Source of the DNA: Sporothrix humicola
Lineage: Eukaryota > Ascomycota > Sordariomycetes > Ophiostomatales > Ophiostomataceae
Reading direction: 5' to 3'
Assembly: GCA_021396245.1 (NCBI GenBank)
Contig: WNYE01000073.1
Location: 1 to 64,000 of the forward strand
Length of the DNA: 64,000 nt
Shown piece after piece: positions 46,555 through 57,952 of the stretch (positions within the stretch are counted from its first letter, which is position 1; each line of letters begins with the position of its first letter). Made by a program: the position numbers and the translations under genes. The notes beneath the pieces are model-generated. The model was not told where the DNA came from and ran no database searches. It saw only the letters and a program-made list of their open reading frames with translations.

Positions 46555-47317
46555 ATGAAGTTCCTCGTCCTCCTCCTGGCCTCTGTGGCCAGTGCCCACT
46601 GTAAGTTCTGGTCCTCCTTTTTGTCCTCCCTCCGGTCGATTTTGAACGGTCTCTAATCTGGCCGTAGACACCTTCCCCCGCCTGGTCGTCAACGGCAAGC
46701 CTGCCGAGGACAAGGACTGGCAGGTGACGCGCATGACCAAGAACGCGCAGAGCAAGACGGGCGTCACCAACGTCGGCAGCCCCGACATCCGCTGCTACCA
46801 GGCGCAGACAGCGCCGTCGGTCGCCACCGTCCCGGCCGGCGCCACCATCCACTACGTCGCCTCCCAGCAGGTCAACCACCCGGGACCGACGCAGTACTAC
46901 CTGGCCAAGGTGCCCGAGGGTTCTTCTGTGAAAAGCTGGGACGGCGCCGGCGCGGTGTGGTTCAAGTTCCACACAGAGGTGCCCCTCCCACAAGGCAGCG
47001 GCGGGCAATCGTGGCCGGCCCAGAACCTGTACCAGACAGCCAACGCGACGGTGCCTGCGTCGACACCCAACGGGGACTATTTATTGAGAGTGGAGCAGAT
47101 TGCGCTGCACCTGGCACAGACGGAGGGTGGTGCACAGATTTATTTGGCGTGCTCGCAGGTGACAATTACAGGCGGCGCCGATGGAGGAAGCCCCGGCCCT
47201 CTTGTCAGTTTCCCCGGCGCGTACAAGAGCAACGATCCGGGAATTCTGGTGAACCTCGGCAAGGTGTCCTCGACGACATATGTGCCGCCCGGGCCGGCAG
47301 TCTGGCCGACGTCGTGA
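46555..47317 (+). CDS. AA9 lytic polysaccharide monooxygenase (231 aa)
   Basis: Secreted copper enzyme that cleaves cellulose or related glucans oxidatively (AA9, formerly GH61). Exons 46555-46600 and 46668-47317 (696 nt, in frame). The intron splits the codon after His15. The signal peptide MKFLVLLLASVASA is cut before His15, giving the N-terminal His of the copper histidine brace. The second brace residue is His86 in NHPGPTQYYLAK. The axial Tyr is Tyr174 in GGAQIY, with second-sphere His163 (IALH) and Gln172. Cys60 and Cys177 probably form the conserved disulfide. The end (PGPLVSFPGAYKSNDPGI to PPGPAVWPTS) is typical of AA9. There is no cellulose-binding module. All catalytic residues are present, so it should be active; regioselectivity cannot be predicted. 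Confidence 0.96.
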
Positions 47318-47490
47318 GACTCTGCATGGCGGGTATATTGTGTTGATTGTGTGAAATATGTTGATGACGTACGAACCACATTAAATGTCAATTTGAATGT
47401 TCCCTACCATTACAAGCCTCCATTACCGTGCCTGTTTTCCTCCTCGATCACATCTATGCTATCGTACAATCTGTTTTCACACGTCCTCTC

Positions 47491-50067
47491 TTATCTCCTG
47501 TTGTCATACCCAATTCCTCTCTTCCATGGACTGGGGCTGACAAGTTAGCATGCATGAAATAAAGCCATATGTCATGGAGAGTCTTCTCACCTTGAATTGT
47601 TTTGTGTCCGGCTCAGATCGGCGGCACCACTCTCCACGCCACGATATCCCGACGCCAGAGCGGGCGACGACGCCGACGTCAGGTTGCGTTCCTGGAAATG
47701 TGCAGTCGGTGTGGGTGTATTGCGTGCACTGCGGCTGCCTCCATTGTTGTCTCGGCCGCCACCGCCAAACCCGTAGGCTGGCGATCCAGGACTGCGTCGG
47801 CCGCCAAAGTTGCGTTCCCTCTCGTCAGCAGGCAGCATCGGAACCGAAGGTGTGGCCGGCGAGCGCGGGAAGATATCGTGGGCGTCTCTTTCTCTGTTGT
47901 CGCGGCCGCTGCTGATATTGTTCATCGACGACACAATACCCGGAGTGTTGCTCCGGCTGCCACCCGAGTCTCGGTTGTAGCTCCCCTTTTCTCTCAAGTC
48001 ACGGCTGAGAGCACTCGGCGATGGTGACATTCGGCTGCGGAATGGACCGCCACCAAGAGCGGGGTGGCGGAATTCGGACACGACCGAGTCCGTCTCGTCA
48101 GGGTCGTCCAGCATAAGAAGCCGGTCACGGGGCCCGCCGCCAAGACCGGGGTTGTGGACGCGGCCGTCTGCCCCAGAGCCAGACTTGACTTCGTTGGGGA
48201 GGGCACCGCTGGCGTTGGCGGGTGTTCCGCCGCGGGCTGTGACGGCCAGCGCGTCCAGCTCGTTGCTCGCCAGGTGGACCTGCGACTTGACAAAAGAGGT
48301 GCGGTCGTCGGCCATGTACTGGTAGCGCGCGTCGGGGTTATTTCTGAAAAAGATGATGATGGTCGTGATGATGATCATCAGCAGCAAAATCAAAGTGACG
48401 GCGGCGTTGATGACCCAGAAGATGAGGCCGACAATGCCGGTGGCGAGCGCTGGCTGATGGAAGACATTCGAGAAAATGAGCAGGATAATGGCATTGACGA
48501 AATTGACGACGCAGATGGTAATGTGGAACGAGTTGGTCGACTTGTCCATCCACGGTCTCAGCCAAATGGCTCCAATCAAGGCAACAGCTTCAATGACGAT
48601 GAGTCCAATGGCCTGGGCCGTGCCCGACTTTTGGGCACAACCAATAAAGACGGCCTTCAAAAATGTGTGCACCAGGACAGGCACGGCAAAGTAGTATCCC
48701 GACGCGCGGAACTGCACGTAGAGAGGGCCCCATTTGTTGAGCGTGCGCGGGTCCGAGAACAGAATGTAGGCCGGGTTGCGGTGGAGGCCGATCGAGCGTG
48801 AAGCGATGCGGATCACCGTGTAGGCGCCGTAGGACAAAGCAGCAATTGTTGTCACCAAATACACGACAGCATTGACGACCTCGGCGGCCGAGTCGGCCTG
48901 GGTGAATTCGTAGAGACCAAACACGGCGATGGCAGGGAATGCTGCCAGCAAACACCTGAAGAGGACACCTTTGAGAATCGTCTTCCATCCATTCCGGAAC
49001 GCCATGGCTCTCTCGCTGCGGCCACTCGTCCAGCGGGCACGCACGGCCAGTTCACAAGCTGCCTTTGTGAGGATAACCAACAGGGCTGCCACAATGAGCA
49101 GGGCGGTGACGAAACCCAGGACGGTCAAGAAGGCGTTGGTCGGTTCAATGCCGGCTTTGAAGGCGGCCCTCTGGATGCCCTGGACCACAAAGCTGCCCGA
49201 GTCGTTGGTCTCGACGCCGCGCTTCCTGCGCCTGTGGACGACGACAGACACGTCCGACAGCGAGTCAAACAGGCGTGACGGCGTGCCTCCCGTGGCCCGC
49301 AAGTACCACGTCAGCACGCGTTGCATAAAGTTGACGCGAATCAGGCCCAGTGTCCACTGGAAGTCTTGGGTCCACGCCTGCACAATGGGAGGGAGAGGCA
49401 TAGCACACAGCCCGACCATGGCCTGTGCCTGAAAGTAGCCAAAGAGGGCCAGGGTGTGCACGGCAACGTGCGATGCCGCGTTAAAGTGGCCCAACAGCTG
49501 ACCGATCACCGCTGCCGCTGCGAGCGCAGCGAGGATCACAAGAGCCGATGCCCATTGCACGCCGACCAGGTCGACCGTCTTGCCGTTGGACACGTCCAGT
49601 TCCAGGCAGGCCGCCGACGTGTTCGCCTGGTCGCCCGACGTCATGTTGATGTAGACCCGGACTTTGGCGTCCAGGTCGGGGAACGTGTACGCAATGCCGG
49701 GGATCTGGGACTCGGCGCCAGTATTAACGGGCAGATTGAACGGCGGCGAGTCTGTTTTAGCGGCCACCATGGGACACAGTCCGGGCAGGCCAATCTGGCA
49801 GGGGTCGACCTGTCGGTGCAAGAACTCAAAGCCGTAGACCGTGATCGTAATGTCAAAGACGGCGTAGCCTTCAATCGACGACACGGCCACCATGTGCACG
49901 TACGCCGAGCCATTGTCGGGTGTGTAGTAGATGTTGAGCAGGGAGGCCGTGAACTGCGAGTTGTCCTGGCAGGCGTTGAGCGAGGTCGAGCGAAGGATGT
50001 TTTCGGCGACGGTGGAAGAGGGGAACAAAAAGGCCAATGAGGCCAGAAGACACGAAAGCCAAATCAT
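47491..50067 (-). CDS. TRP-like / flavin carrier (FLC) family membrane protein (about 826-840 aa)
   Basis: Multispanning protein of the fungal TRP-like/FLC family, linked in yeast to FAD transport into the ER, calcium homeostasis and wall integrity. N-terminal signal peptide (about 1-21), then an ML-like lumenal or extracellular domain with Cys pairs (about 25-165, e.g. DPCQIGLPGLCPM). Some nine or more membrane helices lie between about 168 and 560. The hydrophilic tail of about 260 residues is rich in Ser, Gly, Arg and Pro. The large exon is open from 50067 to a stop at 47587. However, the end reads AAG|GTGAGA, followed by a GCTAAC branch site and TTGTCAG, a perfect 54-nt intron (47590-47537). 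Splicing it replaces the last codon and stop with 46 nt ending in TAA at 47491, giving 840 aa. I favour the spliced form; otherwise the gene ends at 47587 (826 aa). Confidence 0.9.
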
Positions 50068-52520
50068 GGTTGTTGATGATGATGAAGACGAAAAAAGAAA
50101 GAGCGAGCGACGATGGGTTGGGTGAGGAAAGAGCGATCAGAGTTAGACCATGGTACTGCCGATTTTGGGTGTCGATGAGGAGGAACGAGAAAGGAAGGAG
50201 CGAGGAGAACCGTGGACAGGAGATTTGAGGACGATGAGTGAGAATTATGAACGAGTGACGATAATGGTGATATAGATGATGATGAAACTAGTTGACAACA
50301 CCAGATGGTGACGAGATGGCAATGATAAAGGGGATGATGCAAGTCGACGGGTCAGGGCACGCGCTCAGAACGAGAGAAGGTGAGGATAGAAATTAACAAA
50401 AAGAGAAACGAAAACATGGCAGAGCACGCAAAACCACACAGGGCACAGGGCATGGCATGGCAGGCAGGACTGCGCAGGATACGACCGCAGGACACGAACA
50501 TGATCATCCGGTTAATCTCGCGGCTCAATCAAAACCAGGCGTCAATGGGAAGCCAGGAAAGGCAAAGACAAGGGAAGGCGGCAAGGGACAAGACGGGTAT
50601 TCTCAACTACGTGGAAATGCATTTGCAAATATGCGAGTATCCATCAGCCTCAAAATGGTTCCTTTGGTGAGGAAATATCACGGGTCCATGATTTGGTGAT
50701 GCTATTTGTTTACATATTCAGGGGTTTGGTTTGGTTTGGATTCATTCGATGTTGTGAACTGGGCCCGGTGTAACTCTAAACAGATGATCTACAGTTTGCC
50801 CGCATTGGTGCGTGTTTTGAATCGATCGAGAAAGACAAGATTGTGGGGAATGCTTCTTTTTTAAGAATTTAAGAGTGAAGGGATCGGTGATTTTCAGTAG
50901 TCGTGAGTAGTTGCCCTGCACAGCCACACACTTGTCACGTCAAATTTTGGTAAAGATTTCGCAAACATGAGATGAAAATATTTAACCTCACATTTTACAC
51001 ATTTCGATCAACAAGTACAACGTATTTCGGGCACAGATGTCATGGATGAAGAGCCTTTAAAAGAATTTCATGAGTAATGTCGAGATGCTTGCTTGGCCTC
51101 GTCATTCTTGAGGCGTCCAATTCAGCCGGCACATCACATATTTCACCCTTCCATCCTTCCAATCCTTCTCCACTTCTTCCAAAGCATCTCAACCAGTGCA
51201 CTCGCTGCAAGCGGCACAATTGCGCCGCATCTGATATTAACATCTCGTATTAGACGAGACTTTGCGTGCAATACTAGTCTTGGCGATGCAAATAATGCAG
51301 TTTTCTCCAGTATTCAAATTGCATTGAGGCGCAGTACTCATACGCTCGCTGGGGGCCAAAACATCGCCGGCCGGCGGCCAAGACCTTGGAGGCCAAGACA
51401 CGCAAAAGCCAAGAACGGAGCCCGATCTGACTCGTTGCTGTCCAGAAAAAGCCAAGAGAAAGCCAAGATGGGGATTGTGAAGGACGACGCCGATGGGCAT
51501 CGGAGGCTTTTCTTGGCATCAAACTTGTTCAGGACTAAGAAAACATGTGACCAGAAGCAAAACTGACAAGATAAAGAAAGCCACTGTTCAAAATGCCACA
51601 ATAGAATCAGGATTATTTCTTTTACAACAGAAAACGAAACACCAGGAGTCAGTTGGCAAAGTTTGAAATAATTACAAGCAGTTACTGTCAATAACCATTT
51701 GTGCCGAATTATGGCCAACAGACTCTGGCCGACGTCATCCACAACGGAACACCGATGGTCTGCAGAAAACGCGCGTCAAACGTAATTGGAGAGATTACAG
51801 TAAAGTGTCGCCGTGGTCTGCAGAAATAGGTGTCGATAGACACGTAAAGTAGTGAAAGGGAAGAGCCGAGGCGGGACCAGAACAGACATGTCGAGTCCGA
51901 CACCACCTGCAAATAAGTATATATGCTTAATTTTGTCCCGCCCGTGGGGAGGCGAGAGTCATATACATGGCTCGAGCCATGTATCTACCAGAGATGTTTC
52001 TTTCTTATACCACAACAGGAGCTCATGAGAACACAGTCAGATGTTGACTGCCGAGCATCTGTGATGATGTAAATGCAGGGAACAAGTCGACAGGTAAACA
52101 AGACAAAAGACATGCAAACAGAGCTTGTCTGTTCATGGACGAGAAGACGGGGCTGACAATATTTGACGAGCATCTATGATAATGTCTTGCATGGACGGCA
52201 GTCCAAAGAAGCTTATTTTAATCTACGGACGGAGGTACGGGTGACGATATTGACAATGTCACTTACATAGGCCACTTACATATGGGTTGCGTATGCGGCG
52301 GACTGGTGATCCTTCTCCTTTACAAATGACCGGCCGATGAATATCGACGTCGACCCCAACGATTAAAATAAACACAAGTAGATTGCATCTCCTGGTGTTG
52401 GATGCACGACTCGTTGTCTTCCCCATTTGTGCCATCAATAAAGTTGCCGATTTGACGCCGATGGCCGACGACAAGACACATCGTGTCTGGAACAGTATGT
52501 TGGAGAGAGTCATGAGGAGG
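50068..52520. other. Spacer with a perfect palindrome
   Basis: About 2.45 kb. The left part is the likely leader and promoter of the FLC-family gene on the minus strand, with GATGAT-type repeats. The rest has only short unconvincing frames, of which the longest is a 157-codon plus frame at 51093-51566. A perfect 22-bp palindrome lies at 51963-51984, and two imperfect copies of a GAGCATCTRTGATRATGT word lie at about 52053 and 52168. Confidence 0.45.
51963..51984. repeat. Perfect 22-bp palindrome
   Basis: ATACATGGCTC followed directly by its exact reverse complement GAGCCATGTAT, centred on an XhoI-type CTCGAG. It is noncoding, about 660 bases upstream of the small secreted protein gene. It could be a symmetric protein-binding site or a cruciform; no function is known. 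Confidence 0.8.
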
Positions 52521-52528
52521 TATAAAAT
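52521..52528 (+). promoter_or_regulatory. TATA box of the small secreted protein gene
   Basis: TATAAAAT lies 124 bases upstream of the start codon, in a position that fits a transcription start about 30 bases downstream and a leader of about 90 bases. Confidence 0.55.
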
Positions 52529-52644
52529 ACCGTGAACCTGTCCCTTCTTGACAACATATCTCATGTCGATCAACAGCACAACAACTACAACCGCAACATA
52601 CAAATAGCACCTATTTTCGCACCAAGCCCACCTCCACCGCCACC

Positions 52645-52957
52645 ATGAAGTTCACCGTCTTCGCACTCTTTGCCTTTGTGGCTGCCGTCGTGGCCTCGCC
52701 CCTTGACCAGGCCATCCAGCGCGAGTGTCGTGTAAGTGGAGGTGGTCATGACATTGACAATAAACAAGACTAACATCGAAACAGGAAGAGCATGGCCATG
52801 AGTGCCACGACGAGCACTTCCGTCACAAGTGCGAGCACCTCGGCGAGGACCGCATTACCTGCTGCGTAAGTCGTCTTCTTACTTCTAAGCATTGGTTCCA
52901 TGGAACATAAGAACATAAGCTAATAAGTGTTCAAAATAACAGCGCGACCACTGCTAA
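52645..52957 (+). CDS. Small secreted cysteine/histidine-rich protein (60 aa, 3 exons)
   Basis: Predicted secreted peptide with no family I recognise. Exons 52645-52731 (87 nt), 52785-52865 (81 nt) and 52943-52957 (15 nt including TAA), each a whole number of codons. Both introns have GTAAGT donors and CAG acceptors, and the first has a clear CTAAC branch site. The signal peptide MKFTVFALFAFVAAVVAS is followed by a mature peptide of about 42 residues with six Cys (one pair adjacent, TCC) and seven His, rich in Glu, Asp and Arg. The Cys number suggests three disulfides, as in effectors or antimicrobial peptides; the His could bind metal. The start context (CACCATGAAG) is good, and a TATA box lies upstream. 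Support is the coherent signal peptide plus clean splicing. The role is unknown. Confidence 0.75.
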
Positions 52958-53710
52958 ATAGTCCGCAGAAGCCGCGCCTGATGGCACGAGGCTGTGGGGT
53001 GACAGGGCCAATGGGAGTCCTGAATGGAATCTACTTAAGATGATGAATCGACATACAATAACACCAAAATACACATATACAATACGAAGATATGGAAACG
53101 TGATTTGGATATTTTTCAAGGCTGCAACGCCTGTTTTCGTTTTTTTCTGTTATTATCATTATCATCGCCATTATCCTGGGATATCCGAGCGTTGGGCATC
53201 AAGACAGGGGTGTAAACAAGGTTGTGGAACACAAACTTGCAAACTTTTCGTGCCTCGTCGTTGTAGCTTCAAGAATAATTGCCGCAATTATTGAGGTTTG
53301 CCTCTTTCTGTGCCATGGATTGGGAATTCTGCTTTTTCGTGGAAAATCCTTTTATTTTCCATGAACGGTTTGAAAATTTAAGATGAAATATAATTTTTTT
53401 TTAAAAAAAAAAAACTAAACATAAAATGATATAAAGCCCCAAATCAACAGTGGAAAAAAAAGAGACAACTTATTTCGCCATCAAAGAAGAAAGTCATGAT
53501 CATTCATGGTCATTATGAACTCCGTACAGATATAAACATGGCTAGAAACAGGAACAAATATAAATCATAAACAGATAGCCTCCCTCCATTGAAGCACACA
53601 AGCAAACATAAACATAAACATGAAAGCGCTGTATCGCTCGTATTTAGACCACATTAAATCCCAGCCAAAATTACATCTCAACGTATATCTTTCTGTTTCG
53701 ATACAAACCA
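52958..53710. other. Spacer, two converging 3' ends
   Basis: About 750 bases between the converging small secreted protein gene and the WW-domain gene. It includes an AT-rich stretch with a T/A run at about 53391-53415. No further gene was seen. Confidence 0.5.
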
Positions 53711-54891
53711 CTAATCATCATCATCGTCGGAACCGCCGTGGCCGTGACCATGGCCGTGTCCACCTGAGCTGTAGCCATGGCCCCCGCCGTGGGCAGGACT
53801 ATGTGAGGATCCATGGCTGTGGTGGTAGCTCGGCACGTTGTCTTCTTCAAAGTCATCGCGGTCCTTTCGTCGGCCGTCGCGGTCTCGACTGCGGTTTCGG
53901 CTGCGGTCGCGGATGCGTCGACGGTCGCCAGAAGATGTGTCGGACCTTCCATCGCGGTCTCTATCCCGGTCTCTATCTCTTTCCCTCTGATCTTTGTGGT
54001 CCTTATGCTTCTTGATCTGCTTGGCCACGAGTGCGCCGGCGGCAATACCACCAGCGGCACCCAACAGCATGCCCGTGAAACTGAGCCTGTGGCTATGCCG
54101 GCCATCGCGCGAGCGGCTGCGGCCGTCACCGCTGCGCTCGCTGGGCGAGCCGTCCCGTGGCGGCGCCAGGCTGCGTGAAGATTCGCGATCGTTTTTGAGT
54201 TGCTCCTTTTCGCGTTCGCGCTGTTCCTTTTGCACTTTCTTGACCTCAAACCCAGGAGCTTCCCACTGCGGTTTTCCAGAATCCTTGTTGACATAGTACC
54301 AGCGGCCGTGGGTGGCGCTGAACATGGGGATCCAGTTCTGGGGCAGCGGCGGGCGTCCCCGTGGTGTTGTGTAGGCGGGAGACTTGCTCACTTCGGTTGT
54401 GGGCATCGACCGGGGCTTCCGGGAAGCATAGTCTCGGTCGCGGTCGTCGCGGTCGTCCCGTCGGTCGGAGCCGTTGCGCGCACTAAAGTAGCTGCCGGCT
54501 TTGGCGGCCGCGAGGCGCGGCGAGTGCAGGTTAATGTCGCGGCTGCGCGTCACTCGAGGGTCTTCATAAGCCTCGCCACGCCGCCTTCTCGGTCGCTCAT
54601 CCTCATCGGACGAGTCCGGCCCTGCGCGGCTGCGCGACTCGCGCGCCGCCCGGCTCCGTGTGTAGTCATCGTACGTCTCGTAATAGTCATAGTCAAAGGT
54701 GACACTGCCATCTTCATCGTCGTCGCGCTGCGGGCCGCTGCGGTGGTAGTAGCGAGTTGTTGCTGGAGGGGAGGGAAAAAAGTGGTGGTTAGCGGTTTTT
54801 GCTAAAAGACGTCATAGGCTGAAAGAGCCGCAAATAGGGCTGTTTTGCAGAGGACCGCTGGGGACTTACTGGGGCCGAGTCGTCGCGACAT
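53711..54891 (-). CDS. WW-domain protein with glycine-zipper hydrophobic segment (357 aa)
   Basis: Function unknown. Exon 1 is only 22 nt (54891-54870, MSRRLGP plus one base). A 107-nt intron with GTAAGT donor and CCAG acceptor follows, then exon 2 (54762-53711); total 1074 nt, in frame. Residues 1-145 are acidic then Arg/Asp-rich. A WW domain lies at about 146-177 (PLPQNW, GRWYYVN, PQWEAP; Trp151 and Trp174, Pro177), which would bind proline-rich partners. A charged linker follows, then a short hydrophobic glycine-zipper segment (MLLGAAGGIAAGALVAKQI) that may insert in a membrane. The tail is of RDRD/RSRS type and ends in GHGHGHGHGGSDDDDD. RS-like repeats could hint at RNA processing, but the hydrophobic segment argues for a membrane-linked role. 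The WW assignment is sure. Confidence 0.88.
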
Positions 54892-56633
54892 GGCGAATCG
54901 TTGTGCAAGGCTGATTTGCACTTGTGAAGATTTGGGGATGATGGAAAAAAGTGAAAAAGAAGAAAAGAAAGAAGAAAAGAGAAATGCACAAAGAGGTAAG
55001 ACGAAAAAGGTTGTCCAATCTGAAATCTGACACAGGAAGGATCGAGAAACCCAAGAGTCAAAAAGACGAAAAGGTGAAAAAAGGTGTGCGAAAAAGCAAG
55101 GCAAACAAGGCTACGCCTGCCTTGCTTCCAGGCCTGGCCAAAGCAGCCAAAGGCAGGCCAGGGCCATGAGAGGCCCGCCCGTCAGCGCGCTATTCTTCCT
55201 TTTACGACGCTTCTGGGTCTGTTCTGGGTCGCTTCTGGTGGGCTTCTGGGTCTGTCTAATGCTCCTTCCTCGCGTTCGAATCCTTCTTGTTGGGCAGGAA
55301 CGATGGCCAATCACGGGAATTGTGCAAAGGTGCTATGAGCTATGAGGTGCGAGGCAGTGCCGCCCCTTGCCTACGGGTACGGGGTCGTGAAAGAGGCAAA
55401 GGCAAGAGCGACCTGCAGCTGACGTCGGTCATGCCGCACATGGGAAGCTGCACGCGAGCCCTGTCTCATTACTCGCGTTGACTAGCAGGAGGAGTGTGCT
55501 CTTTCCCCAATCTTATACAGACGGAATCATAAAGAAGGTGCAAACGAAATCGTGATACGTGCCTTCCCTCGTAGCCTCGCGATCCGTACTTGAGGAAAGA
55601 GCAACCATTCTTTTTGGTTATTCTTTTTCTTTTCATGTTTGTGTATGGCCAGTGATGACTGTGCAGATAGCACCAGTGGCTGGACGGATGGCGGGGAAAG
55701 GGATAAATTGTCCGCCAAGAACTGCCACTCGCTGGCAGCGACGGCTAAGCCCGCATTCCCCTGGTTCCGTGGGAGGCACTGCCCTGAAGAGGCGAGAAGC
55801 GAAGATGTCGCACAGTCGCACGTCGTAGCCCGCAGATTTAGATTGGTCGGAGACCGGTAGTTTTATTTCGCACAGAAGAGGATAAGGGGAAAGGAGGCTG
55901 AAGACTCGTCACTTCCTTCCCTAATAACTCTTCGACTTTTTCGATTTGTCGATGGAAAGTGCGATCGCACTCGGGGATTATTACTAGCTCGGAGCTGCGT
56001 CGCTGTTGCCTTTTGTCTTTTGTGCCTCTTCAGCTTGAGCCGTTCATCGCTCCGTCCTCCACGGTTGCTCCTCCGTCATCAAGTGAGGGGTTCAGAATCC
56101 GCCGAGCTGAAAGGGCTGACGACCAGACGACCCTGCCCCACTTGTAAACAGCAACGAAGCGGCGAAAAACTCGCCTTACGCCACCAAAATACACTAAATT
56201 CACAGGATAGCCACCTAATTGACAAGAAAAAGAAGGCGAGGAAGGGCCCAACCACGCAAATAGCAACGGACTTGCTCACAAAAACGACGCCAACGCCAAG
56301 TGCCAAGGCAAGAGAGGAAGGAAGCAGACAAGCACACGAGGCTAATCCAACCAAAAAGGGCGGCAAAGACGGCCGGCGATTTCCTTTCCTTTCCAACCCA
56401 GTCCCTTTTTTTTCTCGCATTCTCTCACGAACATCACACTCGCTTCCTCTCGAGTTGACGACGACTACGACTACGATTGCGGTCACGGTCAATATCACGA
56501 CCACCACGATCACGATCACGATCACGCAGCTGACGGCTGACGAATACGAGCGAATCCCGATCTCCGACACCCGACACATCCCCTCCAGCCAACCCCTCTC
56601 TTTCTGATCTTTCCAATCTTGCCAGCTCTCACG
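54892..56633. other. Divergent intergenic region between WW-domain and metacaspase genes
   Basis: About 1.7 kb shared by two diverging genes. The left part is A-rich on the plus strand (T/C-rich leader for the WW-domain gene); the right part is C/T- and ACGATC-rich before the metacaspase. The tRNA-like word GTTCGAATCC at 55274-55283 lacks a surrounding cloverleaf. No other gene was seen. Confidence 0.45.
56457..56530. repeat. Simple repeat GACTAC / ATCACG in the metacaspase leader
   Basis: Imperfect runs of ACGACTACGACT and then GATCACGATCACGATCACG, about 100-180 bases before the metacaspase start codon, probably in its 5' UTR or promoter. Confidence 0.6.
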
Positions 56634-57952
56634 ATGTCCTGGAACGGAGGCTATCCCGGCCAGAACCACGGCCCTGGCGGCTACGGCCCGCCGCACGGCC
56701 CACCGCAGGGTTACGGCGGATACGGACCCCCGCAGGGTCCCCCGCCGCCCGGCTACGACCAGTACGGCTACCCGCAGCAGCAGTACAACCAGTACCCGCC
56801 CCAGGGCTACGGCGGCCCGCCACCACAGCAGCAGCACTACGGAGGGCCTCCTCCGCAGCAGCATTACCAGCAGCAGCAGCAACGCCACGGTGGCGGCTAC
56901 GACAGCCGTGCCGCGCAAGCTCCGCCGCAGCAGGCACAGTCCTTCGGCCACGGCGCGCCGTCCGACTACACGTTCCAGTACTCCAACTGCACGGGCAAGC
57001 GCAAGGCGCTACTGATTGGCATCAACTACATTGGCACCGACAATGCGCTTAGAGGGTGCATCAACGACGTGCACAATGTGTCCAATTTCCTGATGCAGCG
57101 CCAAAACTATCGCCGCGAGGACATGGTCATCCTGACGGACGACCAGCAGGACCCCGTTCTGCGGCCGACGCGCGCCAACATTTTGCGCGCCATGTCGTGG
57201 CTCGTGCAGGGCGCGCAGCCCAACGATGCGCTGTTTTTGCACTACTCGGGCCACGGCGGCCAGACGGAAGACTTGGACGGCGACGAGGACGACGGCTACG
57301 ACGAGACCATCTACCCCGTCGACTTCAAGCAGGCGGGCATGATTGTCGACGACGAGATCCACAACGTGGTGGTCCGCCCGTTGCAGGCCGGCGTCCGTCT
57401 GACGGCCATCTTTGACTCGTGCCACTCCGGGTCGGTCATGGACCTGCCGTACATTTATTCCACCAAGGGCGTCCTAAAGGAACCCAACTTGGCTGAAGAG
57501 GCCGGTAAGGGCCTGTTGGGCGCCGTCATGGCCTACGCCCAGGGAAACCTGGCGGGCGTCGCCACCAGCATTTTTGACTTTGCCCGCACGGCCGTCAAGG
57601 GCGACGGCGCCTACAAGAAGACGGTCCAGACAAAGACCTCCCCGGCCGACGTCGTCATGTGGTCCGGCAGCAAGGACGACCAGACGAGCGCCGACGCCAC
57701 GATTGCCTCGCAGGCGACGGGCGCCATGTCGTGGGCGTTCATCTCGGCCATCACGCAGAACCCGCAGCAGAGCTACCTGGAGCTGCTCAACAGCATCCGC
57801 GACGTGCTCCAGAGCAAGTACACGCAGAAGCCGCAGCTGTCCTGCAGCCATCCTCTTGGTGAGTCCCCGGCCTCCGTCGCATAATTTGATTTCTCTAGGA
57901 GACCTTTGTACTAACAAACATCACAGATGTCAACCTTCTTTTCGTCATGTAA
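56634..57952 (+). CDS. Metacaspase, type I (416 aa)
   Basis: Caspase-fold cysteine protease of clan CD (C14B) that cleaves after Arg or Lys and acts in stress-induced death, protein quality control and ageing. Exons 56634-57858 and 57927-57952 (1251 nt, in frame). The last exon encodes only DVNLLFVM after an intron with a clear CTAAC branch site; without splicing the frame would end in an atypical tail. The start at MSWNGGYPG was chosen as the first ATG of the prodomain. The prodomain (1-105) is Gly/Pro/Gln/Tyr-rich, as in yeast Mca1. In the protease domain, KRKALLIGINY starts the p20 part, catalytic His207 is in HYSGHGG, and Cys263 is in FDSCHSG. The acidic stretch DLDGDEDDGYDE after the His is typical and lies near the calcium site. 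Length is usual for fungal metacaspases. Confidence 0.96.

Noticed and set aside
55270..55290. tRNA-like word GTTCGAATCC
   Set aside because: No A box and no flanking stems form a cloverleaf.
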